Source: Pinus tabuliformis | Lineage: Eukaryota; Streptophyta; Pinopsida; Pinales; Pinaceae | Assembly: GCA_031772625.1 (NCBI GenBank) | Contig: CM062816.1 | Span: forward strand, 833,566,071 to 833,630,070 | Length of the DNA: 64,000 bases | Direction of reading: 5' to 3' | Part shown: positions 11,701-28,000 of the stretch, piece by piece | How positions within the stretch are numbered: position 1 is the stretch's first letter | How the letters are laid out: every line of letters begins with the position of its first letter | Made by a program: the position numbers and the translations under genes | Notes under the pieces: generated by a model | What the model was told of the DNA's origin: nothing | What the model saw: only the letters and a program-made list of their open reading frames with translations | The model's database searches: none

Positions 11701-13423
11701 AGAATTGCAGAACATCGAACGATATGCCTTTTCATATGGCTGAGTTATATTTTGAAGGTAATAATGTTGGAACAAAGATCTATCTTGAATATATTTGTGT
11801 ATTGTGGATTGTGTTACTTGTTGTATTTTATTTTGAATATTTCATTCCCAGGTCCCTAATTATGTACTTTATTCTTTGCCAAGTCCCTAATTATTTACTT
11901 CCATGGTTATAGATATGAATTCAAGCGGATTTGAATCTAGAGGTCGTGATAATGAAAACAAGAGAAAGGGTAGGGAAAAATAATAAGGGAAAAGAATTTG
12001 TTGTAGACACCAAGGAAGGAAAAAAAAAAGGTGAATAATGATCACCTATGAGATATATTTTTTTATTCACAAGTGTGGAATCACTATAAATGAAAATCCT
12101 TCGAATTTACAATGAAGAATTAAAATATGCCTCCAAGAATGTTTATAAAACAATTATGGAATATTACAACCCTTGTATGAGGTGATTAAGTGTTTTCTAA
12201 AACTTGTATATACTTAGACTTAATCATATATTGATTGTGATATGAGTGAGAACGAGGGTTTATAAGGTGAGGAGGGAATTGGCACCAGTTCAACCAAGTT
12301 ATGATGTTAGATTCATTTCTTTACTTTAAGTGTGTGCATATATATTTTTATTCAATGTTGTAGACAAAGTCAAAATTTCCCCTGTGGTGGTGGCTTACTA
12401 GTGGTAGGGTATTAGTTATTTACAAGTGTTACATGGTTATTTTATTATTTGATAAAATATGTCTTCATTTTCAGTATGTATGTTTGGTTTTTTTTGGCTC
12501 ACATGGTGTGAAATTGACGGTGGTGGCTTACTAGTGGTAGGGTTTTAGTTATTTACAAGTGTTACATGGTTATTTTATTATTTGATAAAGTATGTCTTCA
12601 TTTTCAGCATCTATGTTTGGTTTTTTTTGGCTCACATGGTGTGAAATTGATTGAATGTGAGTGTGTTCAAATTTCAAAATTGCATTTATGAATACATATT
12701 TTTTTTCTCTCATGGTAACGTGAGAAATCACTTACCAACTAGTCATATAATTGTGTGGGTATGCTAATTCATATATGAACCTTTAAAAGTAAATAACTAA
12801 GTTAGCATCAACAAAGTTAGATCCTTTATAAAATTTTACAATTTTGAATTAAAAAACTTTAGAAAGATCAAAGTTTGATGTCATATATTTTATGTATATG
12901 ATAAGGCCTCTATTTGCATAATATGAATATCATAACATAAATTTGGATCCTAAACCCATCTATTGATTAAATATTAAGCGTTTTCTGCAAATATCTCAAA
13001 GTTGGACATTTTTGACATTTTACCACACACCATTTTGATTATTATAACAAATATCTATCTTTAATTTACGCTTGAAAATTTTGAAATTTTCACTGAGATT
13101 TTATGATATTATTGTTCCCAAAGACACTTTTTACAATCAGTGGAGATGTGTAGTTCTTTCCATTCTCAACATTGAGTGGACAATTGGCTCTACAACCAGC
13201 ATGGGGTAAACATGTTTACATGTCTCCTTAGTATGTTGACTTTATATTAATATATCCAATTAAATTGATAAACATTTACATCTGTTTAAATTAATATAGA
13301 GCCCAAGGGAGATGTTGTAGTATCCTTAAAAAGTTAAAAGTAATAAAAATAATAAAATTCAAATTTGTTACATTGTGATTTTGTTTTTATTAATAAAATT
13401 ACTAATAACATTTTATATAAAAA
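11701..13423. other. AT-rich intergenic DNA, no gene seen
   Basis: AT-rich DNA with a 133-bp tandem duplication (12386-12651) and no recognised gene. The copy 2 equivalent is 31131-32857. Confidence 0.6.
12386..12651. repeat. 133-bp direct tandem duplication
   Basis: Two adjacent 133-bp units starting 'ggtggtggcttacta' at 12386 and 12519 are nearly identical. Copy 2 has the same pair at 31816-31948 and 31949-32081, so the duplication predates the segmental event. Confidence 0.9.
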
Positions 13424-14216
13424 ATGGAAGAGGGTAGATGGCCTAAAGTTGTCTTTAATGACAGATTGTGCAAGAGAAAAAAAATACTTATGCACCATAA
13501 TAACAAATGGTTTAGTAAATGGGGTTGCTTGAGGCGTGTCCCATAAACACCAAAGAGATAAAAGCTTTTGTTATGGAAAAGTTCCACAAGCGTACTTTGG
13601 ATAAGGAGCTAGGAAGAAAGAAAAAGTACTATATTGAAGTGTTTAATCCCACTCATAGTCATCAACCAAAAGCATACATAGAGGCCAATATCTCTTGGAA
13701 AGCCAAAATTCTTATTGCTAAGCTAAGGACTAATTCTCATCAACTCCGTTGTGAAAAAGTTCCACAAGCGTACTTTGGATAAGGAGCTAGGAAGAAAGAA
13801 AAAGTACGATATTGAAGTGTTTAATCCCACTCATAGTCATCAACCAAAAGCATACATAGAGGTCAATATCTCTTGGAGACCCAAAATTCTTATTGCTAAG
13901 TTAAGGACTAATTCTCATCAACTCCGTTGTGAAAAAGGGCACTGGAAAAGGCCAAAATAAGTGTCGGAGGAAAGAGTATGCATTTTTTGTTCTTTTGTAA
14001 AAGTGGAAACAGAGAAGCGTTTCATTTTAGAATTTGAGGCCTTCAAAGACAACAGGGAAAATTATGCAGATATGCTGATAGCTAGCTCTTGGGATAATCT
14101 ATTTAGTGAGGGGTTTGTCGAGAAGTTGGGAGCATTTATTTTGAAGCTTTCACAGAAAAAGGGTCGAATACATCAAGCAGATGATGAAGAATTATGTCCC
14201 ATAGGCTATCTTCAGC
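13424..14216 (+). pseudogene. Decayed LINE (non-LTR retrotransposon) C-terminal region
   Basis: An ATG frame at 13424 reads MEEGRWPKVVFNDRL and NNKWFSKWG before a stop near 13544. After frame changes it continues with KAYIEANISWKAKILIAKLR, TNSHQLRCE, WKRPK and SEERVCIFC to SSWDNLFSEGFVEKLGAF. The order (LRTxxHxLRCExxRW, then RxCxxC, then a His/Cys pair) is that of the zinc-binding tail of LINE reverse transcriptases. The first CxxC is kept, but the expected HF...LEC reads RF...LEF, so two presumed zinc ligands are gone. A 178-bp tandem duplication (13577-13754, 13755-13932) breaks the frame, since 178 is not a multiple of three. No upstream RT or endonuclease domain is seen. Confidence 0.55.
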
Positions 14217-15557
14217 CTCCTTTCTTCTTTCTATCTATACATATTACATTAAAAATAGAAGTAACAACAATAAGTTAACATCTATTTTACTTTATAAAAT
14301 ATAATATTGATTATGTAACCATATTTAAAATTACACATAAACTTACAATATAACAGTATCTTTAACCATGGATATTCATGTCCACTTTGCCATAGATGTT
14401 ATTAACTTTTAAATAGGCTTTGTTACAATAACATGGGCCAATACCATGGCTCATCAATACAATATGCTAAAAAACCATCTCTCAGTCACACTCAAAATAT
14501 TTTATAAATGTTTTATTTGAATTTAATTTTAGAATATTTTTTTATTAAATTAAAAATATATATATTATAATTACTTTTGAGATATATCTACACCTCTATC
14601 AACGAAAATATATAAGATATAAATAGTAGCTATAAATTAAGATCTATTTCACCATATAAATTAAAATAATAATTTTGTAACCATATTTAAGTTTCATAAA
14701 TAAGCACAAAAACACTTAATACTTTCATTATAACCAGATTTTCAACCTTGGATATTTACCACCGCTTTACCGTGGATATTTTAACCATACCGTACTGTGG
14801 GCCAATAGGATGGCTCGTCCATACCACATGCCAGAAACCCATCCCTCATTTCACAATCAAAATAATAGTTACAATTAACAAGAATTTTCACCATGAGGTC
14901 CATCAATACCACATGCCCAAAATGCATCTCTCATATCACAATCAAAATATTTTATAAATGAAAAGTTTAAATTAATTTTATTACGTTTTTGGGCCAAGAG
15001 ACACTCTCCATCCTAGTATGGAAGTGTTGTTGTAATGTCCAATTATATTATGTTATGCTCGAATTAAATAACAATAAAAAACAAACTTATCAATTAAAAT
15101 ATTTTGACTTAGTGAAATTATATAAAAATTAAAATTAAACTAAAAAAATAAAATTAATAATTAAAACTATCTAGATCCATCTTAACTTCGGGAGGGATCA
15201 AATTTCTGCAGTTGCAAACCTTTCTTCAAGTTTTGCACTGATCCCTCATCCAGATTTAAGATGGATCTAGAGTGGTACTAGATCATTTCATAATGAAGAT
15301 ATCATATTAATGTTTTTCATATGCACTAGTAGGACGCTTGGGAAACTAGACTAGTCGAATTGAAAAGATGATGATTTAGTCCACTGAAAATTTCTAAGTT
15401 TAAAATAAAAACGTATAAAAGAATGTTTGCTTCATCCCCTTAAGCCTAAATTATCTACTATAGGTGAATTCTTATCTATCTAGAATTCAAAAACATGAAA
15501 ATCATATCAACATATGATGAAGAAAACAACTCCTCAATAGGGGAATCCAACTAAATT
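14217..15557. other. AT-rich intergenic DNA with a degenerate tandem repeat
   Basis: Two to three degenerate units contain 'catggatatt', 'gggccaata' and 'tttataaatg' (about 14366-14520 and 14746-14960). Copy 2 has an additional intact stretch (34324-34385) that copy 1 has lost near 14893. The rest is AT-rich with no gene. At 15170-15270 'agatccatcttaa' and 'ttaagatggatct' flank about 80 bases as a short inverted repeat. The copy 2 equivalent is 33651-35037. Confidence 0.6.
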
Positions 15558-17434
15558 GTGGGAGGTGGATTGATGTCTTCCTTAGAGTCCAAGAACTCTA
15601 AATTTGCCAATTTCTTGGACAACTTTGTCACTTTAGTATCCGATTTCCTCTTGCTCCTCCAATATTTCCACAAGAACTTTCCCCATTATTTTCCTTAAAT
15701 GGTAGTAGATGTCCATTATTTGCATGTAGTCCTTGTATCTAAAATCAAATTTCCCACCTACTCCAAAACACCTTCATTGGAGAAGAATCTAGGTTTTATT
15801 CTAGTTGCTCTCTGTACATTTACTATTTCGTTTTGCATATCTGGAGCAACATTTCTATGATGGATTCTATTTGAATTCTTCGTTGCACTCTAAGCTTTGG
15901 AGCTAGAGGCTCTCAAGATGTTGTGTGTACCTCTCCTGTTTCAGAATCCTCTACCTTTTGTCATGGTGAAGGTCAAGATGAAGAGCAGCCCAAAGGATAA
16001 AACGAGTCCAACATAACGAAAGGAGGAAGAGAGAGTGGAAGGAAAACAAAGAAAGCCTTACCATGTCGAGTCTTTTGCTTCCAGAAGCAAAGTCTTGGAA
16101 AGATATGATCGATTCGAGAGGCTGAAATAAGACTTGAAAGGGAACTTGAGAGATGAAGGGGAAAAGGATACAAGAGAATGAAAAGGATCTACTTGTGTCG
16201 AACTGGGCCAACATAAGTAACGCTTATTGGATTCAATAAACACATATGATAGACACAACAAGGATTCAAAGAACCACCTTGAAGAAGGAGAGATTTAGAG
16301 GATCCCTGAACAAAAGGCTGACACAAAACAAAACATAGCAAGGCCCAGGAAATTCCTTTGTGGTGCCATGATAGGGGCGGGGCGAGAGTGCTGAATGGAA
16401 TCGATTGAAAAGGATAGCATGCGCAGATTTATAAAGACAAACTAAGTGACATGTTGAAAGGAAAGATTAAATCTAGAAGGAGAAATGAGAGAATGTAGCA
16501 CAAGCATTCTTTCATGGACACATTGAGAAAGGGGACGACATCCTCATTATTACCGTGCGAGGTGAAGCTACAGTTCAGATCTTCTTTTTGGAGACCGATC
16601 TTATTAATGATAAGACCATATTAAAGGTGAAAAATTTCTTTTGAAGTGTAAAATGTCCTTAGGTAACATATATTTTGAAAAAAAATTAGTTAAAAAAGCT
16701 ACAATATTTTTGATGGGATTGAAATATCACATGATAAAAGCTTGATAACAAAAATAATTAAATATAAATTATAAATAAAATATTTTAATGAGCATGGCAA
16801 CTAAAATAATTTTCTATATTCAGAATTAAAATAAATCTATAAAACTTGGTAATTTCAATCAAATAAATGTAATATGTTAAAAATTCCAAAATGTTATTGG
16901 AATTATAGGAACGAACGTTTTTTCTTTCCTCCACAATGCACCACCCACCCATGTTAAAAATGTTGACGGGCTGCGAAGTCGTACATTGCCAAAATATTAT
17001 TGTATCAGATGGGTGAAGCAGAAAAGTTTCGTACTTGTATATTTGGAAGGATAAACAAATAATCGTTGGTGAAAAGAAGAAGGCGTGGTTCTGGTAAAAA
17101 CGTTTGGGGACTTGGATTTTGGATTTTGGTACTAATATTTATTTGTGCGTGCGTGCATGATGGTGATTTATGGCATATCTAATATTTTCATTATGATATT
17201 CATACTTGTTTGTTTGTGCGTGTGATAGATGGAGATATGGTTCTCTCATTCTAATAAATACATGTGCCGTTTTGTCCGATCAATTGTATTTGTATTTCAG
17301 TTTTGCGCCATTTTGTCGATAGATTATTCAAACGGTCTATACATGTGCCGTTTTGTCCGATCGCTCATTTAACGTATTTCTGTTTGTCGATAGATTATTC
17401 AAACGGTCCGGTCCATCTGTTGTGTCATGTATGT

Positions 17435-17471
<37 letters not shown>

Positions 17472-17670
17472 TTCAAACCGTCTATCGTCTATCTGTTGCG
17501 TCGTAATAATATATATTTATTCAAACCGTGTGTTTTCTGTTGCAGTGGATCATTCAAACGGTCTTTCTGTTGTTGTAGTAGTTGTTTAAACCTCGTCCTT
17601 CTCATGTCCGTGACCGTGGGAGGTAACGACGACGACTCGCACGTGCAAGCTGTGCTGTGAAATGGCGCCC

Positions 17671-17674
<4 letters not shown>
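15558..17674. other. Upstream flank of the beta-glucosidase gene
   Basis: No gene is supported. The minus strand from about 15790 to 15610 has an open stretch (MDIYYHLRKIMGKVLVEILE) ending in a stop, which I do not recognise. At 17259-17408 a segment beginning 'acatgtgccgttttgtccga' is tandemly duplicated in copy 1 but single in copy 3 (58748). An (AT)n run lies at 17439-17466. Equivalents: 35038-36247 (copy 2, truncated) and 56994-59340 (copy 3). Confidence 0.5.

Positions 17675-17727
<53 letters not shown>
17675..17727. repeat. (AT)n microsatellite in the beta-glucosidase upstream region
   Basis: An uninterrupted AT run of about 53 bases roughly 0.5 kb upstream of the start codon. In copy 3 this position is reduced to a short T-rich stretch (about 59348-59362), so length differs strongly between copies. 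Confidence 0.9.
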
Positions 17728-17729
<2 letters not shown>

Positions 17730-17945
17730 CAGTGGAATGGTGCCAGTCAACGCCAACCTCCTTGTAGATATATATATTTGCAGTGGAATGGCGCTTCTGA
17801 TATATATATATTTGAAGAAGTTGAAGTGCAATATTGGCTGTGAGTGCCTCTGACCAAGTCAACGTCAATCAATCCACGTTTTATATATATAGATATATGT
17901 TTGAAGTGGAATAATGGCGCCTCTAACCACGTCAACGCCAACCAG
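17728..17945 (+). promoter_or_regulatory. Degenerate repeats with GTCAA (W-box-like) cores upstream of the beta-glucosidase
   Basis: A theme of an AT run, then 'agtggaat', 'ggcgcc' and 'gtcaacgcc' recurs three to four times. GTCAA, the complement of the WRKY core TTGAC, occurs at 17746-17750, 17858-17862, 17864-17868 and 17931-17935. The recurrence is seen directly. A regulatory role through WRKY factors is inference, since the 5-base core is common. Copy 3 keeps the block next to no gene. Confidence 0.4.
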
Positions 17946-18011
17946 AATTGAAAAATCCTTACAATATCAATCCTGCGCGGTGTTTTATTGATCAGAAACG
18001 TCTTCCAGGAC

Positions 18012-18222
18012 ACTATAAATTGCGATCGCAATTCAATTGAAAACAAAACCCCCTTCCATAATTCCATTCCGCCAAACTGTAAGTCGGGATCACAATTCGC
18101 TTCAAGGCAAAAGCACCGCTTTGGCTTCCCATCCCAGGAAACTATAAATTTGCATCTCGATTCAATAAATTAACGGAAAACGCCTGGCTATACATTGGGA
18201 TCGTCGTGATTCAATTGAAAGC
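18012..18222 (+). promoter_or_regulatory. Promoter/5' leader built from four degenerate tandem units
   Basis: Four successive units share a plan of 'ctataaattg', 'gatc', 'attcaattgaaa' and an A/C-rich tail: about 18012-18073, 18074-18138, 18139-18186 and 18187-18222. Units 1 and 3 contain TATAAAT (18014-18020 and 18143-18149), so the gene has two possible TATA boxes, about 210 and 80 bases upstream of the ATG. Which one is used cannot be read from sequence. Copy 3 is cut within unit 1 at 59857. Confidence 0.55.
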
Positions 18223-18225
18223 CAG

Positions 18226-21342
<3,117 letters not shown>

Positions 21343-22093
21343 AACGAACAAGATTCTGCCCATTCGTTTTACAAACCTCCTCAATTCAATTCAATTCATT
21401 TCTGTGTAATGTAATGCCCCACTAATGGATATAGGTATCTCAGCATATTGTGGATGTTTTCACTTTGCTGGAGTCCTTTGTAAATATTATTTTCGCTCAC
21501 CATTACTATTTAATCATATTGTCACTGTTTTCCTTAACCATTATTATTATTTAATCAATTGCAACTGTTTTTTTTATAATTATTATTATTATTTAATCAA
21601 TTGTATTTCAATTGTTTGTGGAAATGTTTTGAGTGATTCAAATGGAAATTTGTTGTTATTAAGTTTATGGAAATGTTTTGAGTGATTCAAATGGAAATTT
21701 GTTGTTATTAAGTTTATGTAAATTGTGTATATTATTTTTATTAAAAAGTTTGTTCTTAAATTTCTAATATGTATTTTCATAGATGTAATTTTCTTTTATA
21801 ATTGTAATGGAATTAATTTTTATAAAAGAAAAAGTTTGAAATTAAATTTATATTATGTCTATTTTTTTCTTTTTTTGTTAATAAAGGAAAATATTTGAAA
21901 TCAAATCTATACTATGCTTCTTTTTATTTTCAACTTTTGGAATTACTAGTCTCCACCATTATCAAAGCAACAATTTTAAGTTTCACGTCAATTTATGGTA
22001 ATTTTATTGTTTTTTTGTGTAAAAGGTTCTAATTAAAACCATTTCATGGCTTTCTATATGAAAGGTTGTAAATTAATTCATATAAAATTATTA
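21343..22093. other. 3' flank of the beta-glucosidase gene
   Basis: AT-rich 3' UTR and downstream DNA. No clear AATAAA near the stop. It contains ATT-rich runs (21540-21600) and a 49-bp perfect-looking tandem pair (21619-21667, 21668-21716). The sequence of the next unit begins at 22094. No other gene. Confidence 0.6.
21619..21716. repeat. 49-bp tandem duplication
   Basis: Two adjacent 49-bp units begin 'tggaaatgttttgagtgatt' at 21619 and 21668 and appear identical. Confidence 0.9.
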
Positions 22094-25000
22094 CACTACT
22101 TTCATTAAATTATCTATTTGAATAAATGATATAAGAATAAATATAGCTCATATTACTTTTAAACAACTTCTATAATTTCAATTCCAAAACAGCTAAAATA
22201 TTTATAAGTGGAATCACATTGTTTATTATATGTAAATATGTTTTTTAGATGACATGTATATATTTATAAAATAACAAATAAATAAATAATCTGCAAAATT
22301 TTAAGTTTAGTAAACTTAATTTCCACCAAAAATAAATAATATAACAATTACATTATTCTATATTGTATATAATTTAACTTATCATTTCATAATATTACTT
22401 TCTTATAATATAGTTAAATTATTATAATTTTGGATTACAATTTTCACAAACTTAATTTATACAATTAATAAAAATGTGAAATCTAGATTTAAAATTTCAA
22501 AACAAGAAAATTGATTATTATCCGATTAATATCTCATTATCTCAAAGCTAAATAAGAGGTAGAAACCATATATTCATTGTGCCAAAAGATAATTTGTACA
22601 AATGGTATGTATGTTTCTTTTTTTTGTTATTGGACAAAGAAAAAATCCCATGTTGGGAAAAATAAACGATTTCAAGGCCACTTGAGTAGGATTGCTCTAT
22701 ATCAACTTTAATTCTTTCTAATTAATAGTTTCTTTCTACTTTATCAAATGAATATGAGAGAGATTTAGGCCGTCAATAGAATATCCCAACATCTGTATTG
22801 ATTTAAATACTTCAATTCAAATGTTTGAACATGCACAGGTTTGTGTGTTTGTATTTATTCAATGGAGATTGATTTCAACAATAGAGGTTTGTAGTCAAAT
22901 GATGGCAATATAAACATGTTTAGAAGAGATGACACATATGAGAAATATTTCATCTCCTTAATACAATTAAGTGAAAAAAAACTTTTATCAAATACTTTTT
23001 CAATTAAGTTTTAAAAAAAAAATGGCATCCCTCTCATCCCTTCGTAGATCCCAATGAATATACATTGGTTCTCTATCTCCATATATATATATATATACAA
23101 TGTGTAAATTTTCATTGTTTAAAATGTATTTTTGAATGCTATATGGAGTACATAACTAAAACTTGACATGTAAGTCCAAAATTCCTTTGCTCAATATGAT
23201 GAGAAAATTTCCATACATATATATAGGGGAAAAAGGGCCAAAATGTTAAATAGTGAGACTACTTCAACCATTTTAACCATAAAAACTTTCTTTTCTTTTT
23301 TTTCAAATTCTTTATATGATGGATGTACAATTTATTTTTAAAACAATATTGATATATACATATTTGACATGTACTCATTGATATTTCTAAATTAGAATGA
23401 TTTTTTTTTGTTATTAATATATATTTGAGTATAAGTTAATATTACTTAATCTTGTTGTATATATTTTATTGAACACCCACATTGAAAACTTTTGTTATTG
23501 GAATATTTTTAAATCTTACATATTACTTTTATTTTGAGAAATAAATGAATTACCAATCTCCCTTTTATTATTCTTATAAAGAAGTACTTGATATTTTTTA
23601 TTTAATTTTCTATTTTCAATTACTTTTTTTCTTCGCACATTGAATATTTTATTATAAACTAATTAGAATATTTGATTTTGACATAAATTATTGACATAGA
23701 TGGTCAAACGTTTATTTAACTCTCGTGTTGTAAACATCTTAAACGTACTTCTCTTTTACCTGGTGTTTACTTTTTTAAAGTTGGTATAAAATTATATTAA
23801 GTTATGAAGCCATCGAAATATTTTATTTATGACTAAGACTGTGTGGAAAATTATCATCCACATTGCGTTGTCATATCAACACCAAATTTAGTGACCGTTA
23901 TTAATCATGCTTTTAATTAAAACTAACTAAACATGCATATTCATTTTTGTTTTTTGATTAGGCTTTTAATTAAAACTAACTAAACATGCATATTCATTTT
24001 TGTTTCTTGATCATGCTTTTAATTAAAACTAGCTAAACATGCATATTCCTTTTTGTTTTTCATGATATTGACATTGCTTTTCTATATAGAGAATATTTTA
24101 ATTGTATTTTAATACCTGGACATGTATCAATTCCATGTTGCACATGGAGTGAATCACAAATCCCCCTCATACTGATTTGTCTAAAGTGCCTCTCAACTCA
24201 ATCAAACATTGTTGTATATTGATGTGAACTTTATCTAATATGTCCATTATTGGACAATGCTCTTTGTTGTTCACTCATCATCTTTTTTCACATGCAACAT
24301 ATATTGTGAAATACATTGGGATTTTCTCTTTTCCATTGATACATGGAGCCTCTCATGAATTTATAAATGAAATTTTGGCAGCAATTAATGAAAGATGGGT
24401 AGGAGAAAATTTATGGCTTTGGGAATTCTTATAAGTGAGTAAATTTTCAATAGGTTCATTGTTTATGACTTTAAGTTGATTAGAAATATCAATTCCAACA
24501 TTTGTGCTTTTGGTTGTCTCGGCTACTTAATTAGAAATATTCAAAAACAAATTAAATAATTTATAATATGAAATTATCATTAAATGTGTTATTCAAGTCA
24601 TAGTGCATAATTTGTGTCTTGTAGGTTTTGGCTCTTAATTCGGTATATTTTTCAATCAAATTTTATATAAATCCAACAAGGATTTGTTGAATCACAAGTT
24701 TTAGTTATGTAGTCTACATAACCTAAGTGGCTCGAGCTTTTTTAGCTATGTAGTATAAGTTTAAAAAATGCATTTTAAACAATAAAAAGTCACAATCTTA
24801 AGAAAAATGGCATTGCTAGATTTTTCCTATAAAAATCCAAAACATGGGATAGTTAGAGTGTGCCAACTCACAGTCCATTGCAATTATGGAAAAATACATA
24901 AAAATTCGATTTGTCCTTCTATCTCAAATAATGATATTTGATTTTCCTATGAACGTTCATTTAGCATTTTCTTAACAAAATTTCATTTGATGATATACTA

Positions 25001-28000
25001 AAGTATTATAATTAACTAGAATTAAGTAATCTTAGTTATGTTCATCTACTACATTGTTACAATGAAATGGCTTGCAAACAATTTGTTGTGAATTGGGGTT
25101 CAAGACCTTACGAAAGGAATTCGAGGCATCGAACAATGTTTTCAAGGATACAAAATTATCTCTTATGTTGGACAATCACTAGAGCTATTTTTCGTACAAA
25201 TACATTTCCAATGGTGCAATAAATTCCTGAATCAAAGTGTATGCAAAATTTATCACACCTAGAGGTTGACCTTTATGTTTTGACCACCATGATTTGATAG
25301 GATAACACATCAGCCCCCATCATCCATGGAAACGGGGCTAGGAATGTGATCATGATGAAGAAGAATCTAGAAGAGTGTATATTATAGCTATAGTTAAGAG
25401 TTGAAGGAGTCAAACTTACCATCTAGGAGGCTATCGAGTTGTGTTATAACTAGGACACTAGTAGGAAAGGAGATTCCATTCTATTTGAGTGCCTTTTGTT
25501 CCATAGATGAGTGGGGTAGCCAAGAGTTGATAGGGAGAGAACAAATAGAGATGGTTCGTGCACTATAGAAACACACAGGCCGATAGACCAAAGTTCCTTG
25601 TACTTTCATCCATTTGAATTCAAAGAAAGAGAGAGAAAAAACATCCACCACTTCTAGTTGTGTTTTCTCTCGAAAAGGTTTCCTCGGTAATATATTGTGC
25701 TATTATGGTTGTGAGTAATTTTACTTTCATATGTTCTCCATTTTCTACATTTTCAAACTTAATCAACCTATAATTCTAAGGAAAATAAACCTCATATTAT
25801 AGATTTTAGATTTTGAGTGTAAATTTATCAAATCTGTTTGGACGAATTGTCTACTAGAGTATCCATGGAATTTTATGGATCAGGAGGGGTTGGAGGAGGA
25901 TTGTAGTTCAAATGTCGTGCTCATGATTTCATGCCTTACAATTTGAGAGATCATGGATTTGGGATAAATTTCAATATATTAGTATAAAACTAAGATCTGC
26001 TTTATCTAGTCACTAAGTCAGGGAAGGAGCCATTAGGGGCTTCTTAGATTTGAATTAATGGTTCCTCTAAATTTGTACAAGTAGTATTAAAAGATTACAA
26101 TCAAGTGGTCGAAAGGTGGAATGCAAATCTTCGTAAATAATATGCTTGTACAATGTTGGTGATAGGAAATTTTCATGGTCAATTGTGGAAGACCTTCAAG
26201 AAGCCAACGTATGATATCAAATACCATTATCCTCGGGCAGATGAGTGAAACAAGGTTCGTTTTAAGGGGTAATTAGAAATACAACATTGTATGGAAGCAT
26301 CACAAGAAAAGCATGACTTCGTCCCGAGGGACACTCTCGCACCAATTCATCTCATTGAGTAATAGGCGAGATACAACTTACCAATAAAGGATCACAACCA
26401 TCCCAATGTAAAGAAAGTTTTAGCCTTGTGAACATGACATTCCACTTATGATCCTCAGGGAATTTCTTCCTTTGACACCGTAACTCTTCGGGCCAATGTT
26501 TATTGACACTATGATTTTTTCATCTTAGGGATTATTCAATTAGGATAAATTGTCTTTTTTTCCTATTTTTAAAGGATTTTTGTAGATTAGTATAGTAGAC
26601 ATGTCTCTTCACATAGGAAGATATCACCATTATAGCCATTATTTGCCTATAATGTTTTCACTAATATATGATTGAAAGTATTGAAATTAGTTTTCAATAT
26701 ATCTTGTGTACATTTTGGAATATTATGGTGTCCTTCATCTCCTTATCAAACTAATGTGGAACAATGGTATCGAAACAATATGGTCTCTACTATTTTTTTA
26801 TTGTTATTTTCTATGATGATGTTAGGGTATATACACCTAGGCCCTGAGACAAATGAGTCTTCAAAAGAAATTCTTCACCGGCTATATGGCCCCAGACAAC
26901 AGGTGAAAAACAACATGTGAGGTGGGATATTTTATCAGTTTTTTCATCTAGGAATCCATCTAGACATAAGGTAGATGATGCATCATTTCATCGTGATCCT
27001 TCAACAACTCCTATAAATGATGGGATAATATTTTCTGAGCATTCCTTTAAGGGGAGTGAAAAATTTCAAGGTATATGTTAGTTCTAATACCCTTAAATTT
27101 GAAGAAAAAGTAGATGAAAACTATTTGAAAATATTGTTAGACGAAGAAAAGGGTTATTTTCCTTATTCGTAACATTTTCAATAGGGAAAATATTACATTT
27201 AAACTAATAAAGTGTCCTTCCCACGCCAATCACTATTTGGATTTTCACTCACTATATTCCACTTAGGTAATCTTTACCAAAATTTTAGATTTGGATTGTT
27301 GAATCGCCACCTTTATTGCATAAATGGATTGATCACCTTTGAAAACCCCCACTAAATGTGGATCATGAAATTTTAAGATTCGAAATTTTCAAAATCCAGA
27401 GTGATTATTTTCATAATTAAGGTGAAAATTAATTGTTTTGCTTCCGATTTTTCTAAGTTACTGAAAGTGGTGCAATTCGTATCACAACTAGACTACAAAC
27501 GCACACACACACACACAAACACACATGTGCACGCATAAACACACACACGCACACACAAACACACAAACACACACAAAGTTTTACAAAGACTTATTATTTG
27601 CATTATAGACCCAAGGAAATGGAGAGAAACGTTTTTGCATTGGTTGATTTAGATACAAAATTTATAGTATAGTATAATATAATATAATATACATGCACAC
27701 AAATATATATGCATTTCCAAGGAAATCATTGCAGGAGTTCCTCTTTGCCTTGGAATATGTGGATGGTGGGTAGCTCAACCACCATCCACAATAGTGGTTA
27801 GTAAGCTAGCCATACACAAGAACAAACTTGTTATCATAGTCTAATGAACCTCACTCAAGGGGACTCTAAGTGGGAACTTAATTATGTATGTATATATGTA
27901 ATTCTCCAGTGATAATCTTAAAAGAAAACTCAAGTGATTCTTTCCAATATCTATGGATGACATCCCTTGTAAACATTATTAGTGTAGATAGTGAGCCTTC

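Noticed and set aside
10516-11775. Several long overlapping frames on both strands, up to 191-200 codons (also at 30022-31167)
   Set aside because: They lie in the polypyrimidine tract and are low-complexity Ser/Phe/Leu/Pro or Glu/Arg/Lys runs, open because few stop codons can be formed in such DNA.
15951-16261. Minus-strand frames of 66-87 codons in the upstream flank (also 35430-35740 and 57387-57596)
   Set aside because: No start context, motif or family match. Copy 3 has a small deletion inside, which changes the protein.
17586-17868. Frames containing long Ile-Tyr alternation
   Set aside because: These are translations of (AT)n microsatellites.
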